DNA of 5,754 bases from Deltaproteobacteria bacterium (GTDB lineage: Bacteria > Desulfobacterota > DSM-4660 > Desulfatiglandales > Desulfatiglandaceae), in NCBI GenBank assembly GCA_019313765.1, contig JAFDAP010000135.1, positions 1-5,754 of the forward strand, given 5' to 3'. Within the stretch, counting starts at the first letter, position 1. Every line of letters starts with the position of its first letter. Below, piece after piece: positions 5,200-5,754 of this stretch. The translations under genes were made by a program, and so were the position numbers. The notes under the pieces are model-generated. The model searched no databases, was not told the origin of the DNA, and saw only the letters and a list, made by a program, of their open reading frames with translations.

Positions 5200-5295
5200 A
5201 TGGTGGAAAAGGCGAATCGTTTATTAGAGCATCTTATGAAGTTAGCTGATCAGGTGTCCAGGGGACGCCCACGCCAAAGAGATCCGGCTGTTTGA
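5200..5295 (+). pseudogene. 31-codon orphan frame, possibly the broken start of another gene
   Basis: ATG at 5200 opens MVEKANRLLEHLMKLADQ, followed by VSRGRPRQRDPAV and a TGA. The first 22 residues look like a genuine amphipathic N-terminal helix, of a kind I associate loosely with N-termini of deltaproteobacterial sensor or regulator proteins; that is memory, not a match. From about 5260 the same DNA is read in another frame as the ABC exporter, so the RGRPRQRDPAV tail is probably out-of-frame translation of that gene. There is no Shine-Dalgarno closer than GGAG at 5190-5193. Confidence 0.25.
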
Positions 5296-5754
5296 TCTGG
5301 GAAATCTTTTTAAAGACCGTTTTCGTGATTTGCGAAAAGAACTCCGTGGCGAAAGGCTCTATATTAGCAGGAAACGTTCCGTGGCCGATCTGCTGGCCCA
5401 GGCCGGCGCAATGATCCCGGTGTTTGGTTCTTTCGGGTTCATTGCCTACCGCACCGTACAGGGGACTATCACCTTAGGTGATATGGTAATGTATTTCCAG
5501 GCCGTTCAGAGGGGCCTGGGTTTTCTTCGGGGCGTGTTGGGCGGCCTTGCCGGTCTCTATGAACACAATCTCTTTCTTTTCAACCTCTTTGAGTTCCTGG
5601 ATCTGAAACCAAAGGTCGGGGAACCAATACATCCTTTACCCGTTCCCCATCCAATGCAAAAGGGTATTGTGTTTGATCATGTTATGTTTAATTATCCTAC
5701 GGGTAAGAGGAAGGTCCTCAAGGATATAAGCATAACCATCGAGCCGGGCGAGGT
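5246..5754 (+). pseudogene. Type-1 ABC exporter (MsbA-like, TMD-NBD), first half missing, 3' end outside the window
   Basis: The frame is open from 5246, just after an in-frame TAG, to the window end. Recognisable exporter sequence begins at about 5273 with AKEIRLFDLGNLFKDRF, the intracellular loop between TM4 and TM5. It continues through RKELRGERL, TM5 (about 5390-5450, LLAQAGAMIPVFGSFGFIAY), TLGDMVMYFQAVQRGL and TM6, the linker to the ATPase domain, and the opening of that domain (GIVFDHVMFNYP, VLKDISITIEPGE), ending just before Walker A would appear. TM1-TM4, about 200 residues, are absent, and no start codon with a ribosome binding site precedes the homologous part. The first in-frame ATG (5411) is inside TM5. 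Without half its membrane domain the protein could not transport; an assembly join in the wrong place is the alternative. The part beyond the window is unseen. Confidence 0.8.

Larger units (their letters stand above)
4787..5245. other. Stretch between operon and ABC remnant with no intact gene
   Basis: No full-length gene could be supported in these 459 bases. They contain about 75 bases of unremarkable A/T-rich sequence after the permease stop, then the inverted-repeat element with its minus-strand S23 fragment (about 4864-5174), then two tiny overlapping plus-strand frames (5165-5227, MSEANKVLRSLKWWKRRIVY, and 5200-5295). No good intrinsic terminator follows the permease: the only stem there, AAAG/CTTT at 4785-4795, has 4 pairs. 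Confidence 0.6.

Overview
The window reads as bacterial, Gram-negative DNA from an accessory locus. It holds most of one plus-strand efflux/export operon, followed by a short disordered segment of gene remnants and repeats. A member of the Desulfobacterota (former Deltaproteobacteria) is my best guess. That rests on the overall look of the genes, on a 23S-intervening-sequence (S23) type four-helix-bundle gene fragment, and on short-period intergenic repeats. It is an inference from memory, not a taxonomic result.

Bases 2-4786 encode a MacAB-TolC-type tripartite exporter. In order these are the C-terminal two thirds of a TolC-family outer membrane channel (cut by the window edge), a 590-residue periplasmic adaptor, a stand-alone MacB-type ATPase, and a stand-alone MacB-type permease. 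The first three genes are tightly packed, with gaps of 6 and 3 bases. The adaptor is unusual: a PAS sensor domain and a coiled-coil linker lie before the single transmembrane anchor, so a cytosolic sensory module is joined to a periplasmic adaptor. ATPase plus permease would do the work of E. coli MacB, which is one fused chain; the adaptor and channel would complete a path across both membranes. The substrate cannot be told from the sequence.

The ATPase and permease genes are separated by about 180 bases that are far from empty. They hold four degenerate GTTCA repeats, a small GC hairpin followed by a T-rich stretch, two overlapping hairpins that cannot form together, and a perfect operator-like palindrome (AAACCGAACGGTTT) just before the permease ATG, which lacks a clear ribosome binding site. 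This could uncouple permease expression from the rest of the operon.

Bases 4787-5245 hold no intact gene. A minus-strand S23 four-helix-bundle fragment stops resembling its family exactly where a 33-base inverted repeat begins. Each arm of that repeat is four copies of a TGGAATNN octamer, and the two arms enclose the fragment, giving a compact element of about 285-311 bases. Right after it comes a 31-codon orphan reading frame, then the interior of a type-1 ABC exporter (last two membrane helices into the start of the nucleotide-binding domain). The exporter has no start or first half and runs off the window end. This region looks like a deletion or recombination scar.
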